From Deroplatys truncata (taxonomy: Eukaryota > Arthropoda > Insecta > Mantodea > Mantidae), in the NCBI GenBank assembly GCA_030765065.1, contig CM060984.1:83787988-83851987 (forward strand): DNA of 64,000 bases. Reading direction: 5' to 3'. The position numbers were made by a program, and so were the translations under genes. Shown here piece by piece: positions 22,947 to 32,934 of the stretch (positions are counted from its first letter, which is position 1; each line of letters opens with the position of its first letter). The notes beneath the pieces are model-generated. The model did not search any database. It saw only the letters and a program-made list of their open reading frames with translations, and had not been told where the DNA came from.

Positions 22947-24235
22947 CTATTTAGAAGGGCGGCTTAAAATTACCTTTTGTTTAACCTTTGGGCTCGGGCT
23001 TTTTGTATGGAGTTGGTCAGACTCCATAGCTTCCTCGGAGGGAAGGCCCACGCGCTCAGTGCCAGAAACCGATTCAAGCGCCGTGAATCGGTTCTGGGTG
23101 GCGATGGGTGAGGGGTGCCGCTGAGCGCGGCTTGTCCCAGGACCTTCCTGGGACAGCGACCTCCGAGGAGGAGAAGGTGAACTTTTGTTACCGCGCGCAC
23201 GCGGAGGGTCTTTCAAAAAATCTTCCCTACGTAGTTTCTGCTTGGGCTTCTTTTCAGCGGCTTGCGACTTCATTGACTTTGGACCAGGTTTATAGGGCTT
23301 GGTAACAGTAGCTTTAATGGACGGCCGGATGGTAGTGGCGGTTAATCCAGTCATGGACCAGGTCTGAGTTTCGGCATCTACTCGTGGTACTGGCGAGGCA
23401 ACAACAGAACTAAATGTGCCAGATCGCAGGAGTGAAGGTTGGCGCGCATGGAAACGCCTCCGGGCTTCGGCGAAGGAGAGTTTCTCCTTTACCCGGATCT
23501 CCTGGATCGCCTTCTCTTCCAAATACCGCGGACAGTCGCCAAATGAAGCAGAATGTGACCCTTTACAATTAACGCAGACGGGGCTGTTGAACAGGCACCT
23601 TCGTGTGAGGGCTGGCTACATGTTGCACAGATGTTAACGGCACTCTTACATGAGACTTGTGTATGCCCAAAACGTTGGCACTTAAAACAACGCAGAGGTC
23701 TATGAATACAAGGCCTCACAGAAATACGTTCGTACCCTGCGGAGATGCTGGTGGGCAGATCGACGCCATCAAATGTTAGAAACAGGGTACGAGTGGGTAT
23801 CAATACGCCGTCGCGTTTGGCCTGCACTCGATGAACCGCTGTCACCTTCTGGTCTGCAAGATATTCGACCAGGTCCTCGTCCGATATGCCATCGAGGCTA
23901 TGCGTGGTTACAACGCCTCGACAAGAATTCAAGGTGCGGTGTTTCTCAACACGGATAGGATAACCGTGGAGAAGCGTGGCGCTCAACAAGGACTTACTTT
24001 GTACCTCGGATTTGCTTTGCACTAACAACGAACCATTACGAAGCCGAGTGCAGGAAAGAACCGGACCAGCAATTGAGTCAATGCCCTTCTGGATGATAAA
24101 AGGGTTCACCTTCTCGAATGATTGTCCTTCCTCTGTACGAGTAAGCACTAAGTAACAACCAGCTGTTGGCGGTGCTACTTCTGTTACTAAAACTTTTCGG
24201 CGCTTGTTGTTTATAATGGAGAAAGGGTGCTCCAT
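22947..24235 (-). pseudogene. LINE ORF1 (gag-like, zinc-knuckle RNA-binding), frameshifted
   Basis: The start is the ATG at 24,235 (MEHPFSIINNKRRK). The protein would coat element RNA in the retrotransposition particle. About 190 residues in, CFKCQRFGHTQVSC is a CCHC knuckle, followed by a second one, CATCSQPSHEGAC. The frame then changes near 23,530. A third Cys/His block (NCKGSHSASFGDCP) and a Lys/Arg/Ser/Pro-rich C-terminal part (KEKLSFAEARRRFHARQPS onward) continue in the other frame to the stop at 22,947. The knuckle number and order match ORF1 of Jockey/I-type elements. ORF2 starts 22 bases downstream of the stop. Confidence 0.85.
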
Positions 24236-24876
24236 AGCGAAAAAAAGCCTCCATCATTGCAACCGTCTCCGACCTCGGGCTCTGACTTCCCGGGCGTTAC
24301 CCCGGCTTGGGTGAGTGGCCTATCTATACCTAGCTCACCCCAGGGTCACACCTCCCAGAGCATAGACAGAGGGACCCAATCGCCGTCGGAAGCCAGCAGC
24401 TCATGCAATGGCCCCCCCGCGGGACTGCAGTTGAACAGCGGATATGAACACAAACCCTACATGACGACCCCGGGTGGTGGGGATGACGCCATTACCCACT
24501 CACCCAGCTGCGCACCCAGTGCGCGGGTATCCGTCAGGCTGTGTCCACGGAGGATTAACATAAAAGGTTAAAAGAAACTAAAAGTGTGTGGGCGTTTCGC
24601 ACTCAAGGTAGGCCGGCGAAGAAGTAAAAAAGACGTGTAAATGAATGGGCGTGGGGCGAAATGTGCATAAATAAAAGAGAAGACAGAAGCGATGGCGAGG
24701 GGCGAGATGTAATGATATGCACAGAACGCACGAGAGCCTACCTTGAGTCCCCCGGTCACGATAACGAACCCACCTCAACCGGACGGGGGTGAAAGGATGA
24801 AGATGGCGATGATTGGCTCGGGAACCCCCGGGTGCGCCAAAAACCCGTACTCACATAAGGTGAGCCCCTGAGGGGG

Positions 24877-24887
24877 ATAGATTTACA
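24877..24887. repeat. LINE target-site duplication, copy 2
   Basis: ATAGATTTACA, identical to 18,861-18,871, lies directly outside the element's 5' end. Confidence 0.85.
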
Positions 24888-25867
24888 CCTGTCAATAATT
24901 GTGACGCAGGTAATTCTTTCTGCCCCAAGTTTAGGCGCAATATGACGCAGCCACGCTACGTCCTCCCTTTTGCCTCACGGTTGCTGCTTGTCTCCTCCCA
25001 GTTGGTTCTTCTTTTGCCACGGCTGCTCCAGCATGAAACCTTAACCTCGGGGTATGCGTGGGTGTGTACAGAGAAACACACAAACGCTGTCTTGGAACAC
25101 TTTTATTCACTATTTAAAATAATACTGCGGTTTGCCGATCACTTGTAAATGCATATGATGATACTTTGTCTTTACCAAGACCGAAGAATATTAACTACAG
25201 CTAAGCGTTCTACCCTCTAGCATGCTCGCCACCATTCTCTCCCCTCAAACGCTCTCCTCAAACTTAGCGTCATGATGTTAGAGTGACCTTCACCAGGCTA
25301 AGTGCAACTGTACTCGGCTGTTTACCAGGAAAAACTTGCTTCAATGGTATTTAGCCTTTCTACCTGAGGCTAGTCCCTAATTAACAAAAACTGTGCCTGT
25401 CTGGTCTTTCTGTCGCTTTTACAGTCAACAATTTTCACAGTGCTTCTCCTTTTTATATATACACTGATTTTAAATATATTATTGCTTATTTTATATCGCT
25501 ATCCTTTTTAGAATATCATGATAATTATTGCCTTTATAATTCCGGCTTCAATTGCGTCGTCTAAAAAAACGTAATGCAAGGCTGCGATTGAAATTGTTTC
25601 TATGATAATTTAATTTTCCATCGGTTGGAAATGTTGACCGTTTATTTTTGTCCAATACAAATCTGTTTAGGTTATTCTAACAACCTAAAAATTGTTGCTT
25701 TGTTAGATACGTTGATATCAGGTAATTTCGTGTATAAATTTGAGCTGACAGTCTGCATGTGACGCCGTTCGGGTAAAACTTAATGCAATAAATACACTTT
25801 ATCCTGTAGTATATGTAGGTTAGTTATGTTATACATCGGAAGTGGACACCTCGAGCACTGTGAATTT
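24888..25867. other. Spacer, nothing recognised
   Basis: No motif or repeat that I can support. Confidence 0.35.
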
Positions 25868-25960
25868 CATAGAGCTATTGGGGCGGGAATCAAACCCGAG
25901 ACCTCCCGAATGCGAGCCTCACACCTTACTGCGGAGCATCTCGCTCGGTATTCTGTAGTA
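25868..25960 (-). repeat. SINE head fragment
   Basis: On the minus strand ACCGAGCGAGATGCTCCGC leads to GGTTTGATTCCCGCCCC, an A-box and B-box arrangement shared with the SINEs at 6,932 and 29,383. Confidence 0.5.
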
Positions 25961-26710
25961 TATACTGACACACAGCTTCGCATAACGTTATTCCCATTAT
26001 ACACGATGCCAAACATATTAGAAGGAACCCTCCATAGGCGTATGAGCTAGGGTTTCGAAGAGCAAGTTTATTCAACAGCACGTGCCCTTACACATACATA
26101 CAAACAGACTACTTTAAAATACTATTTTCTACTTCATGGTAGCCAACTGTGTGGGTTGATTTCAGCTATTTACCAATAATAAAAAGGAATTACCAGTTTC
26201 ATTACACTTGCGTATCTGTAGATAGATTAACAAAGTGAATACTCTTCCTGGCCAGTTAACCCAGAAGTTAATATCTCCTGTAATTTTTGTTACGTTGTTG
26301 TTGGGTGGTGTTGGTGCAGACTATGGATACATAACCACAGCGCATGTATACGCCAGACCGCTAAACCCACTTTATGTCTACTCTTTTCAGAAATTGCTCC
26401 TGTGAAATGCTGTAATGTCTTACATCTCCCAGTACAAGGTGTGTGGTTCTGGAAGCCACAGGGGTCATCAGCGTGTAAGGTTCAACGTCCAAACCCACTA
26501 CTGCACCTTACATGGAAGCTTCCATTTTCCAACAGAATACTTCCTTAAGTGCAGAATTTGTTGATACCGGCGTAACACACGCCAATTTGTAATAACTGCT
26601 TAGAAATTGTGAACGTAGACGAAGCCAACATAACACCTGTCAGCAGAAACATTACAAATATGTGATACTTTAGTCAAAACCGTTACAGCAGTTTGAGAAG
26701 TTTTAAGAAA
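25961..26710. other. Spacer, nothing recognised
   Basis: No supported feature. Confidence 0.35.
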
Positions 26711-28490
26711 TCTCATATATTACATTCAAATGACTTTCTGTAGTCACTGTTGTTTATTTTTATATATATCTTCTATAAAGTATTCTTACAAACGTTTGTT
26801 TTTCTGTGCACTGTATAATTTTCAAAATAAATAGTTGCAAACATTTTCATTAGAGATTTCGTTATGGACACAAGGAGGATACAGGAGGCTGAAGTAAGTC
26901 AAATCTTTAAAAGGCGGGTCGCTATGCTGGGTTTAAAATTACGCTCTTTGCATGATTGCAAGAAACAAGGGCATAGTAACTTAGCATTTCAAAAATATGT
27001 AGGATAAAGTATTGTAAAATCCAAACCAATAGCAACAGATATTCCGGAAATGGTTAAAGGCAACACAATTTTGATATAAATTGTGTTTTAACGAGAGCTG
27101 CATTTTTGACTTAATACAAAAGTCTACAAAGTTCACAGACTATTCCCAGAAAATTCCAACTATACAGTTTATTTGTTATACAAATATGTTAAACATATGT
27201 TATTTTAATAAACAATATTAGAGACATATTTAAGAAAAACGAAAATAAGGAAATATTTACCATGCAAAGGGTAGTTTGTGGTGCAGGAAGTTTTTCGAAA
27301 ATCTGTGGATGGCATTCTTGGAGAATAATGAAGTCTAAATACCAGGCGTGGTATATATCCGACATTTGTTTGTTTGTTTTTACTTTCTCTACTACGTATA
27401 GTAAGAAGGGGAAGTATTGTATTCCACCCAAAAATTCGATACCGAGATTTCACCGGAAATACATGTTTCGAGATCCCCTAAATTCAAAAAAACATTTTTG
27501 GAAACATGTCCGTGTGTGTATTAGTGTGTCTGTCTGTGTGTCTGTGTGTCTGTGTGTGTGTGTGTGTGTGTGTCTGTCTGTCTGTCTGTGAACAGCATAA
27601 CTCAGAAACGAACAGTCGGATAAACACCAAACTTGGTATTTAGGTTCAGTATCTTCCAAGAATGCGACACGAAGGTTTTCAAGAAAATCCCCCCACCCCA
27701 GATTACCCTTTACATGGAACATTTTTCGAAAATTTTAATTTTCTCAAAAATGGCTCTAACGATTTTGATTAAAATGTCACATGTTTAAGATATTTTATGA
27801 CAAATAAAATGTATATCTTGAATATCCTGGGAATGTCTCCAAAAGTATTCTTTATTGTGAACGACTTTTGCATAACTGGTAAACCATAAGAGATAGACAA
27901 AATTTTACTACACAAAAATGTAGGTCGCGTTAAAATTCACAATTTATGTCATATACATTTTTGTTGTTGAGTGAACCATTTTCGAGATATTGCTTGTTAT
28001 TCCCTTAAATTTTTCAATACTTATTTTCTCAAATGGGAATTCGTTATTCATTTTTTTGTCTTGGATATGCAAAGACTTATAATCTGTGGCAAAGGGAATG
28101 GTGCTGCACCTAGCAACCAGCTATTAAGAGATATGTATGTGCTTAAAGGCTACTGTATTTCTATATTGCCCTTGTAAATATATATTCCCCTTACATCTAC
28201 AAGAAAATTAGCAATAAGATGGAGTCTGCAAATGTTTATCTCGATTAACATGAAGTAGATGGAGAATAACCGTTTGAATAAATAGTTTGTACAAGAGTAG
28301 AGAAAGTCATGTGAGTGTAACACATCAGATTTTTTTAATTATGCTGTTGAAATACATGCGCCTGTTTTTCCTAAAAATGTTTTTTATTGGAACCTCAAAA
28401 CGAATATTTCTGGCGAAATCTCTGTATCGAATTTTTGGTTGGAATACAATGCTTCCTCTACTTACTACAGGTAAGTGGTAGAGAAAGTAA
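26711..28490 (+). repeat. Family X repeat (outer, older), split by a second X copy
   Basis: The 5' part is 26,711-27,380 (TCTCATATATTACATTC, then GACTTTCTGTAG). The 3' part, 28,330-28,490, resumes at TTATGCTGTTG and ends GTGGTAGAGAAAGTAA. The break falls in the T-rich run just before the CA microsatellite. Confidence 0.65.
27381..28329 (-). repeat. Family X repeat (inner, younger), full length
   Basis: It is inverted relative to its host copy and runs from TACTTTCTCTACTACG (27,381) to CACATCAGA (28,329). The microsatellite is at 27,515-27,590. It is close to the copies at 1,859 and 60,939 and much better preserved than the host copy. Confidence 0.85.
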
Positions 28491-29382
28491 AATTAGGGAA
28501 CATTTTGCCAATAGAGTTTAGAGTGGGGGATTTTCTTGATAATATTCGCTGACATCCTTAAAGAGCGAAATTTCTATATTTACTCAGCACACACACACAG
28601 ATAAACGCCGACTTCTGAATATCGAACTTTATTTGGAATGCAATAATTCTAACTAGCGCAAGTAAACGAGAGAGAAACGAAAAAGAGTTGCGTAGTGTAG
28701 GAAATTCTTTATTGTAATATCTTGCATTATTATCCTGTGAAGTTTATAATTTAATAATTGTATAACATTCCAAATGGATTTATACGCATTTTTGCAAATC
28801 AAAAATTATAAAACTTCAATAAAAAGATAATGTACATTGTCACGAGTTCAAATCTGTCGATAGTTGCCCGACCGCTGCAATTATTTAACTAATATCGACC
28901 TCAGAAGCGGCATTTGCTAAGACGTTTTACTGAATGAATATTTAATAAAATGCAAAATAACATAGGTATGTATATAATATTATTTTATTGAGTTTATTGC
29001 ATACAAATATCATAACATAGCAAGGGCTTTATGTTCTTTAAGAAAGTTTTCTTCTTTTCTTTAGCTTACAAAACAGAGACAATTGCGAATCAGCTGTGAT
29101 AATTTTCAAACCATTTGCGTTTCAGGTGTGACAATCTCATTTCGATAAGATTTCAGTGATTGGTTCGAACTGATGCAGGCTGTGTATTAGATTTGTTATG
29201 TCTGGCCCATGAAGTAAATAATCATAGGTGATATACCTCAAAAGCTTCAATATTGTGTCGCTAATGCGGCACAACGAAGCGGGAGCCAATTACCTAACGA
29301 AATTAAAATATCGTAATATTTAATAGGACTATTTAAAAAAATCGTATGTGTCATTAACATGATTTTCTCTACGCTCTAACCC
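28491..29382. other. AT-rich spacer
   Basis: 28,491-28,680 keeps faint resemblance to family X (TTTTCTTGATAATATTC, a CA run at 28,589). The rest shows nothing recognisable. Confidence 0.35.
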
Positions 29383-29532
29383 AGCGAGATGGCTCAGCCG
29401 GTATCGCGTGTAACTCTCATTTGGGAGGTCGTGAGTTCAATTAACGCGGCCCTTCCTGAACCGGATTACCCCGGTCGCTGGAAAATCCTGGGAAGGTTAA
29501 TTACATCCCCCTAATTTCCTGTCCCTCCAATT
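29383..29532 (+). repeat. tRNA-derived SINE, left part (Polinton target)
   Basis: The head CCCAGCGAGATGGCTCAGCC (A box) is followed by a B-box-like GTCGTGAGTTCAATTAACGC, then the body with CCCCGGTCGCTGGAAAATCC and TTTCCTGTCCCTCCAATTCA. The SINE continues after the 16.3 kb insertion at 45,842. Confidence 0.75.
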
Positions 29533-29538
29533 CACCTC
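29533..29538. repeat. Polinton target-site duplication, left (CACCTC)
   Basis: These six bases are identical to 45,842-45,847. Six bases is the canonical Polinton/Maverick duplication length. Confidence 0.85.
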
Positions 29539-29604
29539 AGTAGGGTATAAATGATGGTTCTGACGCACTTAATATGCATAGAATGCAATTAATATGCTAA
29601 TTAG

Positions 29605-29638
29605 CCCCGCCCCCTCCCCTCCCCCACCCCCACCCCCA
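29605..29638 (-). promoter_or_regulatory. G-quadruplex-prone tract, left tip
   Basis: A C-rich run on the plus strand (runs of 4-5 C separated by single bases) gives six G-runs on the minus strand, 66 bp from the tip. The mirror copy is at 45,743-45,775. Folding is inferred from the G-run pattern only. Confidence 0.6.
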
Positions 29639-29839
29639 GCTCATTGGTAGTTTTACTTGCAGCTGCGGTCGCAAATCTTGTTGAGTACAATGGAGGCTTG
29701 ACAGTTAAGCAATTAAGGTTATCCTTCACTTGTTAAACCGAACAAAGGGGTCATAAATTTAAGGTTCTGTAACAAAGGCGAGATGTTTTTCCTACCCCTC
29801 CCACATCAGGCCACTTCTGCACCTGGTCAGTCACCCACC

Positions 29840-30190
29840 CCCACTTGCATTGTTTGTCGAACACGTGGCATACTCGTTCCACTAGCTTTTAACAAAAGAA
29901 CAATGCTTACCCTTCAGCTGTCAAAATGAACAAAGCCCATGATGAATTAGGGTTGTGACAAAGAGAACCTAAGCCAGTTAACAGAGAAACAAGTTCTATT
30001 GTCCGGTGCAAGCATTCTTTAGAAAGACCATCTGGCATACTCATCCCCGCAACCCAATAACAAAGCCTGACCCTTTCCATTGTGCAAGAGATTCTATTGT
30101 GTGTGCCTTTCTATTGTCCTGGGCAAGACTAGTTTAGAAAGACACCTGCGGCGTTCCCATCCCGCTACTCCATAACAAAGCCTGACCTTT
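29840..30190. repeat. Imperfect ~120-bp direct repeats in the left arm
   Basis: Blocks such as AACAAAGCCTGACC..TTTCCATTGT (30,060 and 30,174) and TCTATTGTCC..GCAAG (29,996 and 30,111) recur. The right arm carries them at about 45,190-45,540. Confidence 0.55.
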
Positions 30191-30539
30191 TCCATTGTTT
30201 GACCACCTGCTAGTTAACAAAAGAATTCGAGGGTTGCTTTATACTCCTCCTGTCCTTGTTTGTGTGAAAGAGAGAGAAACTTGTTTACCAACTCTGCGTA
30301 ACAACGTCAGGTCGGCCATCATAATTTTGCCTGAGGGAGTTCTCCCCGATGTTTTACGACATCCTACGAATATACCCGAGCATAGGGTATATGCTTGGTC
30401 CATTACAGGCAGCGACTCTGAAAAAGCGCCTAATATACATTTCATTACATGCATTAAACCTCTGTGTGATATCCATAGATCGGTGCTCGATTCTTACTGT
30501 AATCAAAAGTTTATTGCTAATGAGAAATTAATGATTGAT

Positions 30540-31215
30540 ATTATTATATCATTACCCTAATTAATAAAAAAGGTGTTCAGAGAATTCTAGCTCGATTCTT
30601 ACCAAGTGAAACTCTAATGCGTAATAACAATTAAACTATGCACCACCAGTTTAAAAAAATGTATTTATCAAATATAATTTAATTTTTTATATATCATTAC
30701 CCTAAGTAATGAAAGGTGTTCAGGGAGTCCTAGATCGAATCTGCGAAACTCTAATGCGCAATAACTATTAAACTATGCACGACCGGATTAAAATGTATTT
30801 AACAAATATAATTTAATTTTTATATATCATTACAATAATTAATAAAAAGGGTGTTCAGAGGGTCCTAGATCGAATCTGCGAAACTCTAATGCTCAATAAC
30901 TATTAAACTATGCACGGCTAGATTAAAATGTATTTAACAAATATAATTTAATTAATGAAACGGTGTTCAGGGGGATCCTAGATCGAATCTGCGGAACTCT
31001 AATGCTTAATAAATATTAAACTATGCACGGTCAGATTAAAACGTGTTTAACAAATATAATTTAATTTATACAACATTACAATGTTTAACGAGCTGTATTC
31101 TTAGGAACCAGAGGTCCATAGTTCGAATCCTGCCCTGCGAAACGCTATAATAGCTATTAAGTTATTGAAGCAGCGGGCGGTCGGATTAAAATTGCATTTA
31201 ACAACTATAATTATT
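30540..31215 (+). repeat. Tandem array of 115-150 bp units, five copies (left arm)
   Basis: Each unit carries GGTGTTCAG, a TCGAATC-type core, AACTCTAATGC, ATTAAACTATGCACG and TTTAACAAATATAATTTAATT in that order. Unit cores lie at about 30,590, 30,735, 30,870, 30,983 and 31,122. The last unit is the most diverged and has the cleanest AGTTCGAATCC. Confidence 0.8.
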
Positions 31216-31319
31216 TATATTAAACCCTGAAGCATACTTAGATATCCCGATGCCTAGACAACATTCTTTCTTCTTCTCCTCTCTTTTTCTTTCTATCTAT
31301 CTCTTTCTTTCTCCACGAC

Positions 31320-31690
31320 TTGTACACATTCAAGCGTTCGCATATACACGAGCACTTGCACACACATCAGCAAACACACACTGGTGCACGCATGCAAGCA
31401 CATACACACACGCACATACATACACCAACACACACACATACATACACTAGTACACACACGCATTCACGCACCTCATGCGTATACCTACATACACCAGTGC
31501 TCTTACACTCGCACATACATATACATGGACACACACACATACATGCACACACACTCACGTACATACATACATACACCGTTACACTTGAACATACGCACAC
31601 GATCACACACACACACACACGTGTGCAAGCACACATGTCTGTTCACTTACACCCAACAACACCAACCCACACACGCACACGCCAAATCAC
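31320..31690 (+). repeat. Imperfect (CA)n / CACATACA array (left arm)
   Basis: Dense ACAC, ACAT and CGCACA repeats. All three frames stay open (Thr/His-rich on plus, Cys/Val-rich on minus), which is a by-product of the repeat. The mirror copy is at 43,825-44,200. Confidence 0.85.
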
Positions 31691-31739
31691 GCGCATGTCC
31701 TGAATGAAAAGAGACAAAATGATGCAATAAAAACTAATT

Positions 31740-32580
31740 ATAGCTCGGGATGCGACACGTCATTTACGAATTGTTCGAAACTGGTCTGGATGCAGGGGTT
31801 CGAATCCTAGGAGTGATTACAAATTCATCTTCTAATAACTCCAAAACTAATTAAAATAAAGACATTAAATAAACTTAATACTTTTATGTCATTAGTTCCT
31901 TTCTTGTGTATGTATATTAGAGTACCAGGTGTCATGGGCTCGATCCTTAATTTTAAAATCTCAATTAACTCAGAAACTAGCAGGGATTAAGGTGCGGACC
32001 CAAGCACGATTTTTAGTTCCTATGATGGGCAATTAATGCTTTATATAATTTCCAATCAGTTGTCCCTAGCTCGAATCCCGATCTTTCAGTGACTTCCTTA
32101 ATTTTCCACTGTGTTCTAGAATATATCACTTAGATCGATGCTGTAACTGCATACAGATCTTTTAAACACAAGCTAATATTATAAATAATTTTGTTTCTGG
32201 CGTTCTGAGTTCGAATACCGATTCAATGAAGTTTACTTATAAATTTAATAACAGTAAATAATTAAGATAAAGGTACCAAATAAACCTATTACGTTTATGT
32301 CATCAGATAATATCTTGCGGGCGTATATTAGGGTACCTGACGTCCAGGGTTCGATCCTTAACTTTAAATCTCAATTATCGCAGAAACTAGCAGAGATAGA
32401 GCTATAGACGAAAGCATGTTTGGTAGCTCATACAATGAACAATTAACGCTATATATAATTTTCAATCAGTTGCCCCTAGTTCGAATCCCTAGAAGAATCC
32501 CTAGTTCAATGACTTCACTGATTTTCCTCTGTACTCTAGAATACATCACTTAGATTGATGCTTTAACTGTATGCAGCTTT
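31740..32580 (+). repeat. Tandem array with ~137 bp units and ~410 bp higher-order period (left arm)
   Basis: GTTCGAATCC-like cores occur at about 31,799, 31,939, 32,070, 32,210, 32,349 and 32,480. Units three apart are most alike: GATCCTTAA..CTCAATTA..CAGAAACTAGCAG at 31,941 and 32,351, and TAGAATA.ATCACTTAGAT at 32,118 and 32,539. The mirror copy is at about 42,955-43,800. Confidence 0.75.
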
Positions 32581-32803
32581 GTGTAACGACATTATGGATG
32601 TACTCTGTGTGAGAGAGAGCGAGAGAGGGAGAGAGAGAGAGAGCGAGAGAGGGAGAGGAAGTGAAACAAGCAGGGATAGAAGTGCTGAGGGCCTCTGCGC
32701 ATGCATAGCAAGATATGATGTCATTGGCTGCAATAATCACGTGACGTGTAAGCATCACAGCCATGATGACGTGCCGGCATCGCCTGGAGGGGGTTTAGAT
32801 CCC

Positions 32804-32934
32804 TATATAAACAGATATCTGCCCATGTTAGAACTGCTGTGTACTTATTAACTTTACATTCAAGTTTTAAAGAGCATTAAAAGCAACGTGAGCTGCAGGC
32901 CGTCTACACATTCAGCACATATCAAAACGAGGCA
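32804..32934 (+). promoter_or_regulatory. Core promoter and 5' UTR of the arm gene (left)
   Basis: TATATAA at 32,804-32,810 lies about 125 bp before a short first coding exon. A purine-rich (GA)n tract (32,608-32,660) and a GATGACGTG motif (32,765-32,773) lie upstream. All of it is preserved in the right arm (TATA at 42,710-42,716). Confidence 0.5.

Larger units (their letters stand above)
18872..24876 (-). mobile_element. Near full-length non-LTR retrotransposon (LINE, I/Jockey-like with RNase H)
   Basis: The 6,005-bp element lies between exact 11-bp duplications, with its 3' end at the left. The 3' end has a (TGATGA)-type simple repeat (18,872-18,887), preceded in element orientation by GGGCGCTGATGACCTCAGCA, a 3' end common in insect LINEs. 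In element order it holds a 5' UTR (24,876-24,236), a gag-like ORF1, then ORF2 with endonuclease, reverse transcriptase, RNase H and a C-terminal zinc knuckle. Several frameshifts and stops make it inactive, but the intact ends and clean duplication indicate a fairly recent, full-length insertion. Confidence 0.9.

Noticed and set aside
24227-24571. 114-codon plus-strand frame
   Set aside because: Antisense to the LINE 5' UTR; no family motif.
30195-30560. 121-codon frame in the left arm, 131 codons in the right arm (44,791-45,186)
   Set aside because: It starts with TTG and has no ATG in a plausible position; presence in both arms only reflects the duplication, and the downstream end runs into the tandem array. 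No family recognised.
31320-31707. Open frames of 89-127 codons in the CA/TG arrays (also 43,813-44,221)
   Set aside because: His/Thr- or Cys/Val-rich products of dinucleotide repeats in all frames; not genes.
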